This document shows positions 5,869-6,217 of a stretch of 6,217 bases of DNA, in pieces. A program made the translations under genes and the position numbers. The stretch's first letter is position 1; each line of letters starts with the position of its first letter. The notes beneath the pieces are model-generated. The model did not search any database, was not told the origin of the DNA, and saw nothing but the letters and a program-made list of their open reading frames with translations. Origin of the DNA: Candidatus Bipolaricaulota bacterium (GTDB lineage: Bacteria > Bipolaricaulota > Bipolaricaulia > Bipolaricaulales > Bipolaricaulaceae); the NCBI GenBank assembly GCA_014360945.1, contig JACIWM010000070.1, positions 1 to 6,217 on the forward strand, read 5' to 3'.

Positions 5869-5920
5869 GGCCAAGGGGGCCAACTACTGGCGAGGCCTTT
5901 GGCTTTTTGCGAAGCGGAAC
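5869..5920 (-). other. Gap after transketolase, possible stem-loop
   Basis: The short gap between the transketolase stop and the next promoter contains GCCAAAGG and CCCTTGGC, which can pair with one bulge, and GGCC repeats that offer an alternative small hairpin. The only T-run (T9) lies about 18 nt after the stem, inside the promoter spacer, so an intrinsic terminator is doubtful. Confidence 0.25.
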
Positions 5921-6217
5921 CTAGGCCTTTTGTAATCGGCCTAGAAGCTCCTTGGCCTTGCGGACCACGGCCTCGGTGGAGATGCCAAGCTTTTCCAAAA
6001 CTACGGGGCCGGGGGCGCTGGCGCCGAAGCGGGAGATCCCCACCACCCCGCCATCCAGGCCCACGAACCTCTCCCAACCTAAAGGACAGCCGGCCTCCAC
6101 CGCCACCCGCGCCCGTACCTCTTTGGGCAAAACCTCCTCGCGGTACTCATCCGGCTGGGCCAAGAAGAGCTCAAAACTTGGCATGGCCACCACCCTCGCG
6201 TTGATCCCCTCTTCGGC
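5921..6217 (-). CDS. tkt: Transketolase, C-terminal part (gene continues past the right edge)
   Basis: The last 98 codons of a transketolase gene are present; the frame is open to base 6217 and the N-terminal domains lie outside. Visible sequence: EEGINARVVAMPSFELFLAQ, then EYREEVLP, VRARVAVEAGCPLGWERFV, GISRFGASAP and the final helix, ending with TAG at 5921. This is the regulatory-type C-terminal domain of the ThDP-dependent enzyme, which moves two-carbon units between sugar phosphates in the non-oxidative pentose phosphate pathway; cytoplasmic, homodimeric. Methionine at 6193 is internal, not the start. GC-rich third positions contrast with the AT-richer cargo genes to its left. A diverged copy of its last 70 residues is repeated at 9-242. 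Confidence 0.93.
   Translation of the reverse strand, partial: AEEGINARVVAMPSFELFLAQPDEYREEVLPKEVRARVAVEAGCPLGWERFVGLDGGVVGISRFGASAPGPVVLEKLGISTEAVVRKAKELLGRLQKA

Noticed and set aside
5857..6204. Plus-strand frame of 115 residues opposite transketolase
   Set aside because: It is rich in Pro, Arg and Gly and antisense to a well-recognised gene.
1..6217. CRISPR arrays, tRNA or rRNA genes
   Set aside because: I saw no regularly spaced repeats, no tRNA cloverleaf pattern and no rRNA-like sequence on either strand.

Overview
The window looks like an accessory segment of a GC-rich bacterial chromosome. It uses Shine-Dalgarno-led ATG, GTG and TTG starts. I cannot place the organism from sequence alone; the transketolase, ABC and IS110-type proteins have the feel of a thermophilic or deep-branching phylum, which is an impression and not evidence. 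Every gene I can support lies on the minus strand, so the biological order runs from the right edge to the left.

Right edge to centre. The 3' end of a transketolase gene (5921-6217) enters from outside the window. A short gap carries a clear promoter (TTGACA, 17-nt spacer containing T9, TATTTA; 5840-5868). It drives a compact three-gene cluster of exported proteins: a didomain thioredoxin-like protein with two CxxC sites (4885-5826), a small secreted protein with 16 cysteines in a strict CxxxC register (4538-4903), and a secreted protein of unknown family (3756-4526). The first two genes overlap by 19 nt and the next two are 11 nt apart, so they are probably co-translated. I read this as a dedicated disulfide-forming or isomerising enzyme encoded with its cysteine-rich client. 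It is the best candidate here for an undescribed system.

Centre. After about 370 nt with no recognisable gene lies a decayed IS110-family element of IS1111 type (about 2131-3382), bounded by a perfect 15-bp inverted repeat. Its transposase is broken by an in-frame stop, three single-base insertions and a C-terminal indel. The 140 nt between transposase and right-end repeat is hairpin-rich and sits where IS1111 elements encode their guide (seek/bridge) RNA. Two short words in it recur at the two element-flank junctions.

Left half. Next come a small unrecognised ORF (1774-2127), whose upstream region was taken by the IS, an ABC transporter ATPase (933-1784) and its ABC-2 type permease (298-936). 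Each overlaps the next by a few bases and they form one export operon. The segment ends at 9-242 with a second, truncated copy of the transketolase 3' end (58 of 70 residues identical by eye to the right-hand copy). The whole cargo is therefore bracketed by direct repeats of the tkt 3' end, as expected if a mobile segment or a duplication arose at that gene.
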